Notes: generated by a model not told the origin, from the letters alone. DNA of 64,000 bases from Schistosoma mansoni (GCF_000237925.1 NW_017386079.1:124001-188000), one strand, 5' to 3'; counted from the stretch's first letter, positions 11,346 to 21,725 are shown. Program-made: numbers and translations.

Positions 11346-11486
11346 GCGGGATCATGGATGCACACTTCTGAGGAGTCCCATAATAGGACGAAACGGTCGT
11401 CCAGTGCTTCCAGATTTTCCATGGTGGTCTAGCTTCACTTGACTCATGATTTCAACTATGACAATACTGAAATATCCACAAAATCC
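11346..11486 (+). repeat. family B retroposon 3' half with intact hammerhead core
   Basis: Starts gcgggatcatggatg just after the B box position and carries the ribozyme at 11360-11407. The full right arm follows (tggtggtctagcttcacttg to tgaaatatccacaaaat). 5'-truncated. Confidence 0.8.
11360..11407 (+). ncRNA. hammerhead ribozyme (family B, intact core)
   Basis: CTGAGGA, stem II GTCC-cataat-GGAC, GAAA and cleavage triplet GTC (11399-11401) are present. Stem I pairs GCAC.CTT with CAGTGC with one mismatch. Stem III is the minimal ACGGTCGT, close to the self-complementary consensus ACGGCCGT. The core is distinct from family A outside the invariant positions. Confidence 0.8.
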
Positions 11487-11619
11487 TCTTCTTATCTATT
11501 ATTAGAAATGTCAAATAAGGTAAATAACGATACAAGGGAGTAATAAATTCATATTTATATGAGGTACTTTCTGAAATATGGTTACTTGAATAATTAAACC
11601 ATTGCAATTAATATTTTTC

Positions 11620-11908
11620 AGCGAGATTATAATTTATGGACTAACCAATCAGATTTAAGATAACAGGTCATGGATTTTGGCGCGAAATTCACTCCTCCAT
11701 ATGGTTAAATAGAGTTTTGGTATTTTATCTGATGCCAGTTTGTGATGAAAACCCTGAGTCCAATTCCTAACCTTAACCATCAACAGTAAATCATAATCCA
11801 AATTCCTCATACTAGTTTATAACCCTAATTTAGCCCTGATATGTAGGTGGACATTATCACGGTCACTTTAGCTTCGCCCACAGTTCGACCATAAATTATA
11901 CTTCCACT
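11620..11908. mobile_element. MITE, 289 bp, with TIRs and 8-bp TSD
   Basis: Ends match as inverted repeats over about 20 bp (AGCGAGATTATAATTTATGG against AGTGGAAGTATAATTTATGG). The exact 8-bp direct repeat tatttttc lies at 11612-11619 and 11909-11916. A second copy is at 59139-59422. No coding capacity. The 8-bp TSD fits the hAT or Merlin superfamily; its TIR differs from the Merlin element here. Confidence 0.85.
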
Positions 11909-12179
11909 TATTTTTCGATGGGACCACAATCTTCCGTTAATTGTCAGATGTAATTTTACGATGAATACGTACATTTTACTTCAGATGGTAATGATTCCCA
12001 TTGCTGACTCTATAATAGCTTCGATTGATTTATTACTTTCCAAATGTGAATATAAATATCATTGTATTTTAGAGTATTGCCTGTTACTATGATTGGATAC
12101 AGTATTTCTTAGCTGAACACTTTTTATTCTAAATTTCATATTTTAACTTCATTATTCAAAAAAATATATCGGTAATATA

Positions 12180-12362
12180 AACAAAGATGGATAGTGCCTG
12201 ACAGTGGAATCCAGTTTGACGCGCGTTTCGTCCTATTTGGAACTCATCAGCTGGATGTAAATGCATCTCAGAGTTGATGTTCATTATGGGACCCGAATCC
12301 AGTACCGTTCGCTTCAAACACCATCGCGTTATCCATTTATCTACTGAGTCCTGATAGCTATT
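12180..12362 (-). repeat. family A retroposon fragment
   Basis: Antisense hammerhead of the CAAACTGG subfamily (gaatccagtttgacgcgcg), B box region and A box (ttatccatttatctactga). Tail missing. Confidence 0.75.
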
Positions 12363-12716
12363 TAATATTTATTGATTACATACTAAACTGAAATTTGTAC
12401 CAGAAAAGATTGAATATAAAGAAAACATAGTTATCTCTTGTTAATCTACTTCCTTCTTTCAATTGTAAAACGATTAAGAAAGATTAAATTAATGTACATT
12501 AATTAATGTTAATCATGAAATCATTGATTATACTGTAATGAATAAATCAAGAGAACTATATAAATGGATCATTAACATGGAATGTATTCAATGAAGTAAA
12601 TACTTTATCTCTTTAATTATAAAGCCTTTAAAGTATCATTAGATTATGATAAGTTAATAAAAGGAGAAAAATATACGGTATAGTTTGTTCATAATGTTTG
12701 TTTTATGATTGCTACC

Positions 12717-12742
12717 CTCCCCCCCCCAAAAAAAAAAACTAA
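12717..12742. repeat. C-run / A-run simple sequence
   Basis: A run of cytosines followed directly by a run of adenines; low complexity. Confidence 0.9.
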
Positions 12743-12803
12743 ACAGAAACTAAACATTATGAATAATCAAATAAGTAAAAGTCAATAATTATAAAGAAAT
12801 CAG

Positions 12804-13245
12804 ATAGGGGTTTTGTGGAGATTTCAGTATTTTCATAGTTGAACTCATGAGTCAATTGAAGTTAGACCATCATGGAAAACTAGAACTGACTTCAAGAGAT
12901 ATTTCCTGCAGTTCTAGTGGGAAGCAGTGACCAGTGGAGTTCAATCAGGTCTGTTATAAGATAACAACTCACTGAAGGCAATGGTAATTGGTTGCTAAAA
13001 CTTCTTGGATTGGTTGAAGTAAGGCATTAACACCGTTGGATGCCAGCCGTCTCAGTGGTCTATCAGTAGAGTGCTCAGGAGTGAGACTGGTAGGTCCAGT
13101 GTTCGAAACTCGTGAGTGCGGGATCGTGGATGCGCACTGCTGTGGATTCCCATAATAGGACTAAACAGCCGTCCAGTGCTTCCAGGTTTTCCATGGTGGT
13201 CTAGCTTCAATTGACTGATGAGTCCAACTATGCAAATCATAAATA
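12804..13245 (+). repeat. family B retroposon, near full-length reference copy
   Basis: Left arm 12804-12885, body 12886-13045 (actgacttcaagagatattt to gttgaagtaaggc), tRNA-like A box (tctcagtggtctatcagtag) and B box (gtgttcgaaact), hammerhead 13133-13180 with a changed core, right arm 13180-13245. Together about 440 bp. It shows the full order arm, body, tRNA, ribozyme, inverted arm. Confidence 0.85.
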
Positions 13246-13261
13246 AACTCATTTTTAAACT

Positions 13262-13650
13262 CATGAATAAATACACTTGGTATTGTTTGTTTGGATCTTC
13301 CCATCGATGTGTTTCGGACTGCAACTGGTCAGTCTCTAATTGGCATATGTGCATACTGTGCGTATTGCCTCGATATACCTTAATTCACAAGCATGGTAAG
13401 CAAAGATGGATAGTGGCTAGCAGTGGAATCCAGGACGCGCGTTTCGTCCTATTTGGGACTCGTCAGCTGGATGTACCTGCATCTCACAGTTGATGTTCAC
13501 TCTGGGACTCGAACTCAGTACCCTCGCTTCAAACGCCATCGCGTTATCCACTCGGCCACTGAGTCCTGATAGCCACTTGCTTGTGAGATGGGGTGAAGTT
13601 TGAATTCACTTGGTATTGTTTGTTTGGATCTTCCCCATCGATGTGGCTTC
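13262..13650 (-). repeat. family A retroposon with intact hammerhead, running into a second unit
   Basis: Antisense tail, hammerhead (13420-13481), B box, A box and head, then at 13606-13650 the start of the next tail (cacttggtattgtttgtttg). This is a head-to-tail dimer cut by the sequence gap. Confidence 0.88.
13420..13481 (-). ncRNA. hammerhead ribozyme (family A, intact core)
   Basis: The reverse complement reads ATCCAG-CTGACGA-GTCC..GGAC-GAAA-CGCGC-GTC-CTGGAT, with all invariant core bases, a 6-bp stem I, a 4-bp stem II and minimal stem III. Confidence 0.9.
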
Positions 13651-13850
13651 NNNNNNNNNNNNNNNNNNNNNNNNNNNNNNNNNNNNNNNNNNNNNNNNNN
13701 NNNNNNNNNNNNNNNNNNNNNNNNNNNNNNNNNNNNNNNNNNNNNNNNNNNNNNNNNNNNNNNNNNNNNNNNNNNNNNNNNNNNNNNNNNNNNNNNNNNN
13801 NNNNNNNNNNNNNNNNNNNNNNNNNNNNNNNNNNNNNNNNNNNNNNNNNN
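13651..13850. other. assembly gap, 200 N
   Basis: Exactly 200 N, a size used as a placeholder. The left side is inside a tandem family A retroposon, so collapsed repeats are a likely cause. Confidence 0.95.
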
Positions 13851-13943
13851 AATACAGAAATCCTTTATACTATAAATTAGCAACTACGCTGATCCTGTTA
13901 AAAAGAGTTGAAATGTGCATTTGCAAATCTACACTCGATCTAG

Positions 13944-14137
13944 CATACAAGTTGAGATCAGGATTCTGTGGCCGAGTGGATAACGCGATGGCGTTTGAAG
14001 CGAGGGTACTGGGTTCGAGTCCCAGAGTGAACATCAACTCTGAGATGCAGGTACATCCAGCTGACGAGTCCCAAATAGGACGAAACGCGCGTCCTGGATT
14101 CCACTGCTAGCCACTATCCATCTCTGCTTATCATGAA
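13944..14137 (+). repeat. family A retroposon with intact hammerhead and intact tRNA-like head
   Basis: Head gtggccgagtggataacgcg (A box as in Leu/Ser-type tRNAs), B box gggttcgagtcccag, then hammerhead 14046-14107 and the end catctctgcttatcat. Best-preserved head in the window. Pol III transcription is inferred. Confidence 0.88.
14046..14107 (+). ncRNA. hammerhead ribozyme (family A, intact core)
   Basis: Identical in design to the copy at 5498-5559: CTGACGA, GAAA, 4-bp stem II, palindromic stem III ACGCGCGT and cleavage triplet GTC ending at 14093. Confidence 0.9.
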
Positions 14138-14169
14138 TAAATAGTTTGATTATTTATCTAATACGTAAT

Positions 14170-14402
14170 TGTAGTAAACGAGAACACAAGTAGAGACAAC
14201 TGAATGTATTTGAATACAGAATCTCGTATGAAAATCTGAGAATCACATTAGTAAATAATTCATTTACAAAATATCAGTCAATCGTCTCAGACTTCATTAT
14301 TCTTTTGTTTCCATAACGATCATTCTCTGTTCTCGTTCTCTTTTCCTTTGATCTTTTTAACCTTCTGCCTGTAGGCATTTGACGTCAGTAGCACACACCA
14401 CA
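14170..14402 (-). repeat. solo LTR, family 1 (fossil)
   Basis: On the plus strand it runs TGTAGTAAACGAG to CACACACCACA, with TG..CA-type ends. The 4-bp direct repeat taat flanks it (14166-14169 and 14403-14406), which fits a gypsy-like element reduced by LTR recombination. Orientation is taken from the primer-binding-like site at 22890-23512. Confidence 0.75.
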
Positions 14403-14606
14403 TAATGAAACATTTATTTCATGAATTTACATTGTTTACTAAATAATCTTCTACTTGATATGCAATCTATGTAACTAAAAGTTTGGATTCTATGTGTTTA
14501 TTTATATATCTTCGGAAATATTCTAATCTAGTCAGTTGAAATAATGTTTAATTGATATCCTAAGGAATGGAGACTCTTACTCACTTCAGATAATGAATGA
14601 AGGGTT

Positions 14607-14852
14607 ACGTAAGATCATGGATCAATGGAAATTAGACCTTTGGATGTAGGCTAAGTGGTTTTTAGGTTAAGCGTTCGGGCGCAAGACTGAAGGTCCTGGG
14701 TTCCAGCCTCGCGTGCGTAATCTTGGGTGCGCACTGTTGAGGAGTGTCATACTAGGACGAAACTGTTGTCCAGTGATTCTAGGTTTTCTATACCGGTCTG
14801 GCTTAGATCGACGGATGAATTCAACTGTTAGAACACTGAGATCTTTACACAT
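14607..14852 (+). repeat. family B retroposon fragment, diverged subfamily
   Basis: tRNA-like part (gtggtttttaggttaag, then gggttccagcc), hammerhead relic (tgttgaggagtgtcatacta) and right arm (ccggtctggcttagatcgac). The first core base is changed (TTGAGGA). Confidence 0.7.
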
Positions 14853-15137
14853 CCCGTACCGGTTCGGGTAAGTGCACAGAAATTTTTATTACCTAAATTG
14901 TAACAAATTAACCGAGCACAGATTTGTACACTACGTTATGATTAAAGGCTGCTTTTAAGATTTCGGTTCCAAAATCAAAATAGAAGAGAAAAAGAATCAA
15001 ACGTACAATCAAGCGGTTTCAAAAGTATATATTTAGGACGTTATATGCTTCACATTTCAGAGGATATTGACTACATATTATCTTACTGAAGTATCAAACA
15101 GATTTATCACAATATGATATTGACAAAAAGTTTCATA

Positions 15138-15315
15138 GATAACATTATGAGCTGATCTTAGACAATCATTAGAGATCAGTTAGTTTTGGATGACGGTTTC
15201 ACCTTAATTTTGGACTCTTGAGTAGCACGGATTCGTGATCGTTTCACAAGAAAACTAATCCAAGACCTTCTGCTTAGCGCCTAATCTTTGGACCATTCAA
15301 CTGCAATCTACTGAT
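15138..15315 (-). repeat. family B retroposon fragment, old
   Basis: Arm (atgagctgatcttagacaat), antisense hammerhead relic (tttggactcttgagtagcac) and a degraded tRNA-like region. One of the most diverged copies. Confidence 0.5.
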
Positions 15316-15449
15316 GCATATGTCTTAGTTCTATAGTTTATTGATTGAGAGATTTATTATGTTATGATTTAACATGGTAACTTTCAATAAATTTATTAAA
15401 AAAACTTTGGCATAGATACTAAAATGACTATCTAAAGTAAGAACAACTT

Positions 15450-15542
15450 CATTGAGATGCAGATACATCCAGCTGATTTGCCCAGATAGGACGAGACGCG
15501 CGTCCTGGATTCCACTGCTAGCCACTGTCCATTTTGACTTAT
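15450..15542 (+). repeat. family A hammerhead fragment
   Basis: Covers the ribozyme only (gagatgcagatacatccagc to tgctagccactgtccat). The CTGACGA and GAAA core positions are changed; stem III and the GTCCTGGAT cleavage side remain. Confidence 0.75.
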
Positions 15543-15544
15543 AA

Positions 15545-16080
15545 TTTCATTGAATGTTTCAAGCAAAAGATATCACTCCATAACTTCATCCTTAAATATA
15601 TTATTATGCTATTACTTATTATACTGTTAGAGGATTAGAGATAATTGTTGTCACTATAGTCTCATCATGTAATTATTGAATTAAACGATTCATTATATGA
15701 GATATATTCATATCATCTCTGATAGGTATTTACATTTTTCATTATCATCGTATTATTATAGTAACTAATGGAATATATAATGTGAGTATATGTTCATTTG
15801 ACAAATATTGAAGATTACAACCGTTTGTTACTATGTATTATATAACAACTATTGTTGTCAAGTAAACGGATAAAGGTATTAAGATGCAGTATGAAATGAC
15901 AGATAGTTATTGTGAATATGTCAAATACTATTCAATGATACATATGTATATATGTATATATCTTTCTAGTTATTGTATAGAAAATGATATTCATATCTAA
16001 TGGAATAAATCCTATTAGGAAATGTAATCTATGCACCATATATATATACCATTTAGTTTTATGGAAATAAATTAATAATA
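15545..16080. other. AT-rich stretch, nothing recognised
   Basis: No open frame of note and no matched repeat family. Contains short TA-rich runs near 15945-15962. Confidence 0.5.
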
Positions 16081-16094
16081 ATCTAGTTGTTATA

Positions 16095-16420
16095 AGCAAA
16101 GATGGATAGTGGCTAGCAGTGGAATCCAGTTTGATGCGCGTTTCGTTCTACTTGGGACTCGTTAGCTGGATGTAGATGCATCTCAGAGTTGATGTTCTCT
16201 CTGGGACTCGAACCCAGTACCTTTCGCTTCAAACGACAAACGCGCGTCCTGGATTCCACTACTAGACACCATCCATCTTTGCTTATAATGCTTGTAAAAT
16301 AAGGCTATATTGAGGCAATACGCATAGTATGTACATATGCCGATAAGAGACTGACCAGTTGCATTCCTTAACATCAATGGGAAGATTCAAACAAGTAATA
16401 CCAAATGAATGTAATCTAGT
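16095..16420. repeat. family A retroposon, head-to-head pair
   Basis: An antisense hammerhead and B box (16095-16228) is joined at tcaaacgacaaacg to a sense unit that begins a few bases before the ribozyme cleavage site and carries the whole tail to 16420. The junction lies next to the stem III palindrome. Confidence 0.8.
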
Positions 16421-16443
16421 TTTTATGTCATTCGAATTATTTT

Positions 16444-16612
16444 TCCTGATTAGAGTTTGTTTAGCTAGTTAGTTTTCTACGGGGATGGGATCGCTAACCT
16501 CATGCTCAACCTTCCTCCTTTATCCTGGCATGGGACCTGCAGAAGCCCCTGGAGAGGCTGCAGGAGGAGAATGCTGGTTGGCGGCGTATACTCCATTAGG
16601 AGTAACAGGAGT
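16444..16612 (+). repeat. gttagcg module fused to an RTE 3' end
   Basis: Module to about 16571 (gctgcagga), followed without spacer by the final RTE segment (gagaatgctggttggcggcg to taggagtaacaggagtaa). A chimeric joint that suggests template switching. Confidence 0.65.
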
Positions 16613-16857
16613 AATCAATCAAATCAATCTGTTATGTCATTTATACATATTCAATATTTATTAAATTTTATAAACGATAATTATGATGAAAAATTATCTA
16701 AAAAATCATTCGAATTTAATAGACCAGTACTAGTTAATTCTATTGAATGTATTAAGTAATATTACTGATAATTTCTATTGAGTTGTGAGGTGATACGGTT
16801 AAGAATAATAGTGAGCTTAGAATTAATCATCTAAATAATGAGTATCGATAACGTTGA

Positions 16858-16985
16858 GGAAACTCCGCCTGTAGCTCCTCCGGGGACTACTGCCAGTCTC
16901 AAGCCCGGATAAAGGAGAAGGGTTGGGCATGGGGTTAGCGGCCTCATCCCGTAGAAAACCAACTCGCTAAAAAACGCTAACCAAA
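16858..16985 (-). repeat. gttagcg module
   Basis: Antisense copy: aactccgcctgtagctcctc to gtagaaaaccaactcgctaa and aaacgctaacc. Confidence 0.7.
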
Positions 16986-17048
16986 AAAAATTAAAACATT
17001 GAGGAATGGTTTATCATAAGCAATCAGCACATTTTACATTTATATATT

Positions 17049-17528
17049 TGTTCTATCCCGAAGAAAATTATGAATGGTAACTTTAAGAACTATTCATGGA
17101 TCAATATGATACATATATTTCCTATTGTATAATTGTTAAGTGACTTAACTATTCATATTCGTGTCGCTCTTACTATAAGCTTTATTTTGGCCTATGAACT
17201 ATTGTTATACGATTTACCATTCTTGAGTTATCCCTAGTTCATTAATTATTGTTCCCCCTATTCACAGCCACATTTGGCCAAATCTTGTTTAAATGTTATT
17301 TTCTATTTTATGGTACGATATGGTCTATTTGGTTGGTATATAAACCCAGTATGTTTGAGAATAATGATTTATATTTCAGATGCTGTTATTGGTGTCCTGG
17401 AATTATTCGGCTGGGCTAGGCTGATAGAAGGACCGACAAGTGCTCTAGACTGTTCGTACGAGTTTGATATGTCATGGGTCCGATCAATAAATCACTGCTC
17501 TGTAATAGGCAGGCACAAGTTATAACCA
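17049..17528 (+). repeat. solo LTR, family 2 (fossil)
   Basis: Runs TGTTCTATCCCGAAG to GTTATAACCA with the exact 4-bp repeat tatt at 17045-17048 and 17529-17532. A TATA-like ggtatataaaccc near 17336 fits a promoter in this orientation. Other copies are at 17957-18370, 36116-36633 and 52107-52623. No internal region remains. Confidence 0.8.
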
Positions 17529-17956
17529 TATTATTGTATTTTTATTGTCTGGAGTACATATATTGTTTATCAAAAGATTGATTACAAATAAGTTTATGGT
17601 TGTAAATAGATGATAGACATGGAATTCCAGTGAAAATATTTCTCTTGAGAAAAAGTAAATTTTCATAATAGACAGATGATATTACATTACATTGGAACCA
17701 TTTTTTTCTTCAAAGTGAGATGTATAGTTGAAGTTCTGCAAATGGAATTCTTCGTATATAAAGTATATACAGATGGTACTTACTTTCATGGAAGTAGTTC
17801 ACTTAGCTGTAAGATTTATGTTATGACTTTATGAAATAATAAGAAATCTGCCTATTCGTTATGATTTTATGTCCAGTCTTTTATCACGTAAATCATCCAT
17901 CAATCGGAATACGACTTTTCTAATTTTAACACTGTGCCAAAACAATGATGTTCAAC

Positions 17957-18370
17957 TGATATAAGCAGTTAATCATCCTTATTGGTCCCTTGTCCGCCTA
18001 GCCCTTTCAATTTAGTGCAGAACACCAATTACAACTTCTTTTATGCGAATCATTTATTTCAAGCATACTTGGTTTATATACCAGACAGACAGACTTCAGT
18101 ACACCATAAAATAGAAAATAATATTTATACAACATCAAGCCAAATGTGGCTGTGAACGTTGGATACAATAATCAATAAACTGAATATAATTTAGGAACAA
18201 TAAATCGTATAATAATAATCCATAGTTCAAAATGAGGCTTATAATAAGATGAATATAGATATACACAATCTAGTTACTCAGTAGTTAAACAATAAGAATA
18301 TACATAGAATAATCGTCCAATAATAGGTCCTGGAAATTACTCGTACATACATCTTCGCTGGGATATATTT
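17957..18370 (-). repeat. LTR family 2 fragment (fossil)
   Basis: Minus-strand match to 17049-17528, including accagacagacagac, gccaaatgtggctgtgaac and cgctgggatata. Truncated at the left. Confidence 0.65.
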
Positions 18371-18624
18371 ATTTTTTTCATTTGTTACATACAAAAAAGC
18401 TAGTAAATGCAAAGTACTGTATTGTATGAACATAACAAGGATATGAAATTCCTTCTTAGACATTAACTGTTTTTATTCTCCTTTTTTTTGAGTCATGTTT
18501 ACCATGGTGCATTACGTTACCGATATTTATGATGTTCTGTTTAAAAAGTGATGGTATTAACTAATTATCATAAAATATCAAATTTTATCTAATTTGATTT
18601 TACATAGTGAAGAATCATGACTTA

Positions 18625-19011
18625 TCGTCCCGCACTTTGTATGTATTGGTGGCGCATCCTAAACTTGATTACTGCATAAAAGCAGCTAGCTCCTGCTTAA
18701 AAAAGACCGTGAACTCTTGGAAAGGGTTCAGAGAACAGCGACTAAGCTGATTCCCGGAAAAGCGAAGCTCCCGTATGGTACTAGATTGACCAAGCTAAAC
18801 CTATTCCCGCTGTCATATCGAAGAATCAGAGGCGACTTGATTACAGTTTTCAAATTGCTTAGTGATAAATTTGCACCCACAAATTTGTCTCCCAAAACAG
18901 AAAATTACGAGGACACTCCAAAAAAGTTCACAAGCCCAGAACGAATTACTTGTCAGCTGACTACCGACTTTCCCATCGAATCATCAACTGAGTGGAATTC
19001 ATTACCTCAGC
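18625..19011 (+). mobile_element. CR1/Perere-like LINE, reverse-transcriptase C-terminal fragment
   Basis: The reading frame resembles the C-terminal end of CR1-group reverse transcriptases: HPKLDYCIKAASSCLKK, then DRELLERVQRTATKLI, then FPLSYRRIRGDLITVFKLL. The frame slips once at a run of A near 18700. The 3' side is lost in the gap. Broken; a host gene is unlikely. Confidence 0.75.
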
Positions 19012-19211
19012 NNNNNNNNNNNNNNNNNNNNNNNNNNNNNNNNNNNNNNNNNNNNNNNNNNNNNNNNNNNNNNNNNNNNNNNNNNNNNNNNNNNNNNNNN
19101 NNNNNNNNNNNNNNNNNNNNNNNNNNNNNNNNNNNNNNNNNNNNNNNNNNNNNNNNNNNNNNNNNNNNNNNNNNNNNNNNNNNNNNNNNNNNNNNNNNNN
19201 NNNNNNNNNNN
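19012..19211. other. assembly gap, 200 N
   Basis: Exactly 200 N between a CR1-like LINE fragment and a family B arm; true length unknown. Confidence 0.95.
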
Positions 19212-19292
19212 GATCCAGCTTCAATCGACTCATGATCTCAATCATATAAAATTACTAAAATCTCCACAAAACCCCCTCCTGATAATTTGATT
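19212..19292 (+). repeat. family B right arm
   Basis: Reads ccagcttcaatcgactcatg to aatctccacaaaaccccctc and ctgataat. Only the 3' arm lies outside the gap. Confidence 0.8.
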
Positions 19293-20094
19293 ATGTATGA
19301 TGAATTCCTAACGCTGTATAGAATCATTAAAATATCTTTGAACCTTAGCTAAATTATCCATCAAGTTGGATGTATTTTCACTCAATAGGCGATTGATTAC
19401 TGGATATTTAATGGTTTATAGGACCTCGCCAAGGACAACTAACGCCAGTTGATCGATTAACGACATAGTTTTAAAACCGGTGTGAATGTAATTACTGTCT
19501 GCATACGTTAACTCCCGTTAGCCTGTCTAACCTGTTGAAGCTATCATCTGGTAAAATTCTGTTCGTTCTCTCTTTTCTCAAGTTTTTAAAAAATAAACAT
19601 GATCAAGATGCTAATATATTCTGTCTGTACCAATTGTGATCGGTTAGATTGTCATTATTATCTTTTTCCCACAATATACAATTTTCAATACAAAGTATTT
19701 CAGCGAGTTTCCGTTTCTTATTTCTTCATCGATATTGACGATAAATATAGAGTGATCGCTAGTTAGATATTAGCATTTCAGAAGTCAACATCTGAATTAT
19801 GTTAATTTCTATCGATGGATATTACCAGCCATCATGATGTCTCCGACTGTACATTTTTGTAACTTGTACAGCAAAGGGTCGTAAACGTTTCACAAACGCA
19901 CCTGAATAGTTTGTGTAATTAATTGACATAATGATCTGTTAAAACAAACAGGGAAACAGCTTACTTGTTGAAATATGTAGATGACAGGAACAGGTAGCCC
20001 AGATAATCAAGCAGACCGCCTGGGTAAACGTTTTTCGATAAGAAACCAATTGTACACTATTTGGAAGTAATTTACAAGACAGTACAGTTCTTTT
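19293..20094. other. unassigned stretch
   Basis: No gene recognised. About 70 bp near 19930 weakly resemble 54450-54520 (aatgatctg.t.aaacaaacag), possibly an old repeat. Confidence 0.4.
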
Positions 20095-20505
20095 GTAGAC
20101 TGAAGCACGGATTGATTTTAGTTAGATCATCACTGAAGTTCTAGAGGTACTGGACGCTCATTTTGTCCAACACTGTTATAAAAGCGATGATCCTCAGTCT
20201 CTCAGTGAGTGCCTAACTTAGAACTGGTAGTTTAAGTCACGGAATGGCCTATACGGGACCACCATCGTAGGATGCGCAATATCGTGAGCTGATGAAAGTT
20301 AGATATTGAGACTCTCAGATTCGGTCCAGTGATCTGGAGGTTTGGTACTTTCATGTGAGGCTGAAGTTTCTTTATTTGATTTCCTAATACTCATTGGAGA
20401 ACGCGTACCTTTCAAAAGTTCCATACTAGGACGAAAACGCTTCCCTGTAATTTTAAGCCTTCAGTTATGATCTAAATAAAAGCAGTTCATGATTTAAGCT
20501 TAGCA
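20095..20505. repeat. family B retroposon, very diverged foldback
   Basis: Left arm (ttagttagatcatcactgaa), degraded tRNA-like middle, and right hammerhead relic (agttccatactaggacgaaa) followed by arm (gatctaaataaaagcagttc, ttcaccatctccacaaa). Confidence 0.5.
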
Positions 20506-20906
20506 AATTTCACCATCTCCACAAATTCTCTATATTCTCTATATAATTCTTTATTGGAACAATCAAATCATTTGTATGTCTTTCATTGATTTCACCCCTT
20601 TTTGAAACAAAAAACCAATTAACAACTGTCCTTAAATAATCTACATCATCAACATTCAAAAAAGAATCAATATATAGGTACATATCAATTATCTGAAAAT
20701 GATACATTAAACTTTCAGTTGAGTGGTCATTAAAAGATAATGGAAATGGAACACATTTTCATGTTCATTTGATAGATCAATTAGCTATATCTTTTCCTAT
20801 GCATACGAATAATCATTGTTCATAAGATCGTGTAAAAGGTGTGGAACATTGTCAAATGAAAGTAAAATTATTGTTTAATGTATATTGTTTACGTAATCAC
20901 TCTTTT

Positions 20907-21338
20907 CTGTATGAGGCGGAGACGTGTAGAACAACAAAAGCCATCATCCAGAAGATACAGGTGTTTATTAACAGTTGTCTACGCAAGATATTTCGGATTC
21001 GTTGGTCAGAAACTATCAGCAACATTCTACTGTGGGAGAGAATAAACCAGATTTCAGAGGAGGAAGAAATCAGGAAGAAGCAGTGGAAGTGGATAGGACA
21101 CACATTGAGGAAAGCACCAAACTGAGTCACAAGACAAGCCCTCATATGTAATCCTGAAGGCCAAAGGAGAAGAAGAAAACTAAAGTACACATTACGGCAA
21201 AAAAATGGAGACAGACATGAGAAGAATGAACAAAAATTGGATAGAACTAGAAAGGCAGGGCCAGGACAGAATAGGTTGGAGAATGCTGGTCGGCGGCCTA
21301 TGCTCCATTGGGGGTAACAGGCATAAGTAAGTAAGTAA
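20907..21338 (+). mobile_element. RTE-clade (SR2-like) LINE, 3' end, with 14-bp TSD
   Basis: Encodes the RTE C-terminal region ([45 protein letters not shown]), then a broken remainder and (TAAG)n. The exact 14-bp repeat gtaatcactctttt flanks it (20893-20906, 21339-21352). 5'-truncated copy of an element with endonuclease and reverse transcriptase. Confidence 0.9.
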
Positions 21339-21611
21339 GTAATCACTCTTTTGGTGACTTCGATCCGTTATTAAAAAGAACTTGAGAATAGCACAAGATT
21401 CTGCTGATAAATTCATGTTACCCTGAAAACGTCGAAGAACTGACTAGCTGTCTGATTTACTAATTTGTTATTCTGTTATGTAAGATTAAAAATGTACCTT
21501 GCGTTTTGCATTTTAAATTATAAAAAATTATGAAATGCCACAAAACGTACCCTGATCTAAATCATATTCAATAATCAATAAATTATCGGTAGACAATTTT
21601 CAACTCTATCT

Positions 21612-21725
21612 GTAACACTTCTAGGGCTACTGCCAATCCCAAGCTCACACAAAGGAGGAGGGTTGGGCGTGGGGTCGAGAACCCCATCAAGTAGAAAATA
21701 ACCTTGCTAAACAAACGCTATCCAG
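21612..21725 (-). repeat. gttagcg module
   Basis: Antisense: gggctactgccaatcccaag to ggttgggcgtggggtcga and aacgctatccag. Confidence 0.65.

Noticed and set aside
13944-14060. Functional tRNA gene
   Set aside because: The A and B boxes belong to the family A retroposon head; the cloverleaf is incomplete and a ribozyme follows directly. The same applies to B heads and to 39738-39800.
13515-14110. Long frames across 13651-13850
   Set aside because: They are open only because the N gap is read through.
20510-20707. Possible minus-strand exon (IIDMYLYIDSFLNVDDVDYL)
   Set aside because: A splice-acceptor-like tttcag precedes it, but no good donor follows and the frame runs into a family B arm. 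Openness over 60 codons is common by chance in DNA this AT-rich.
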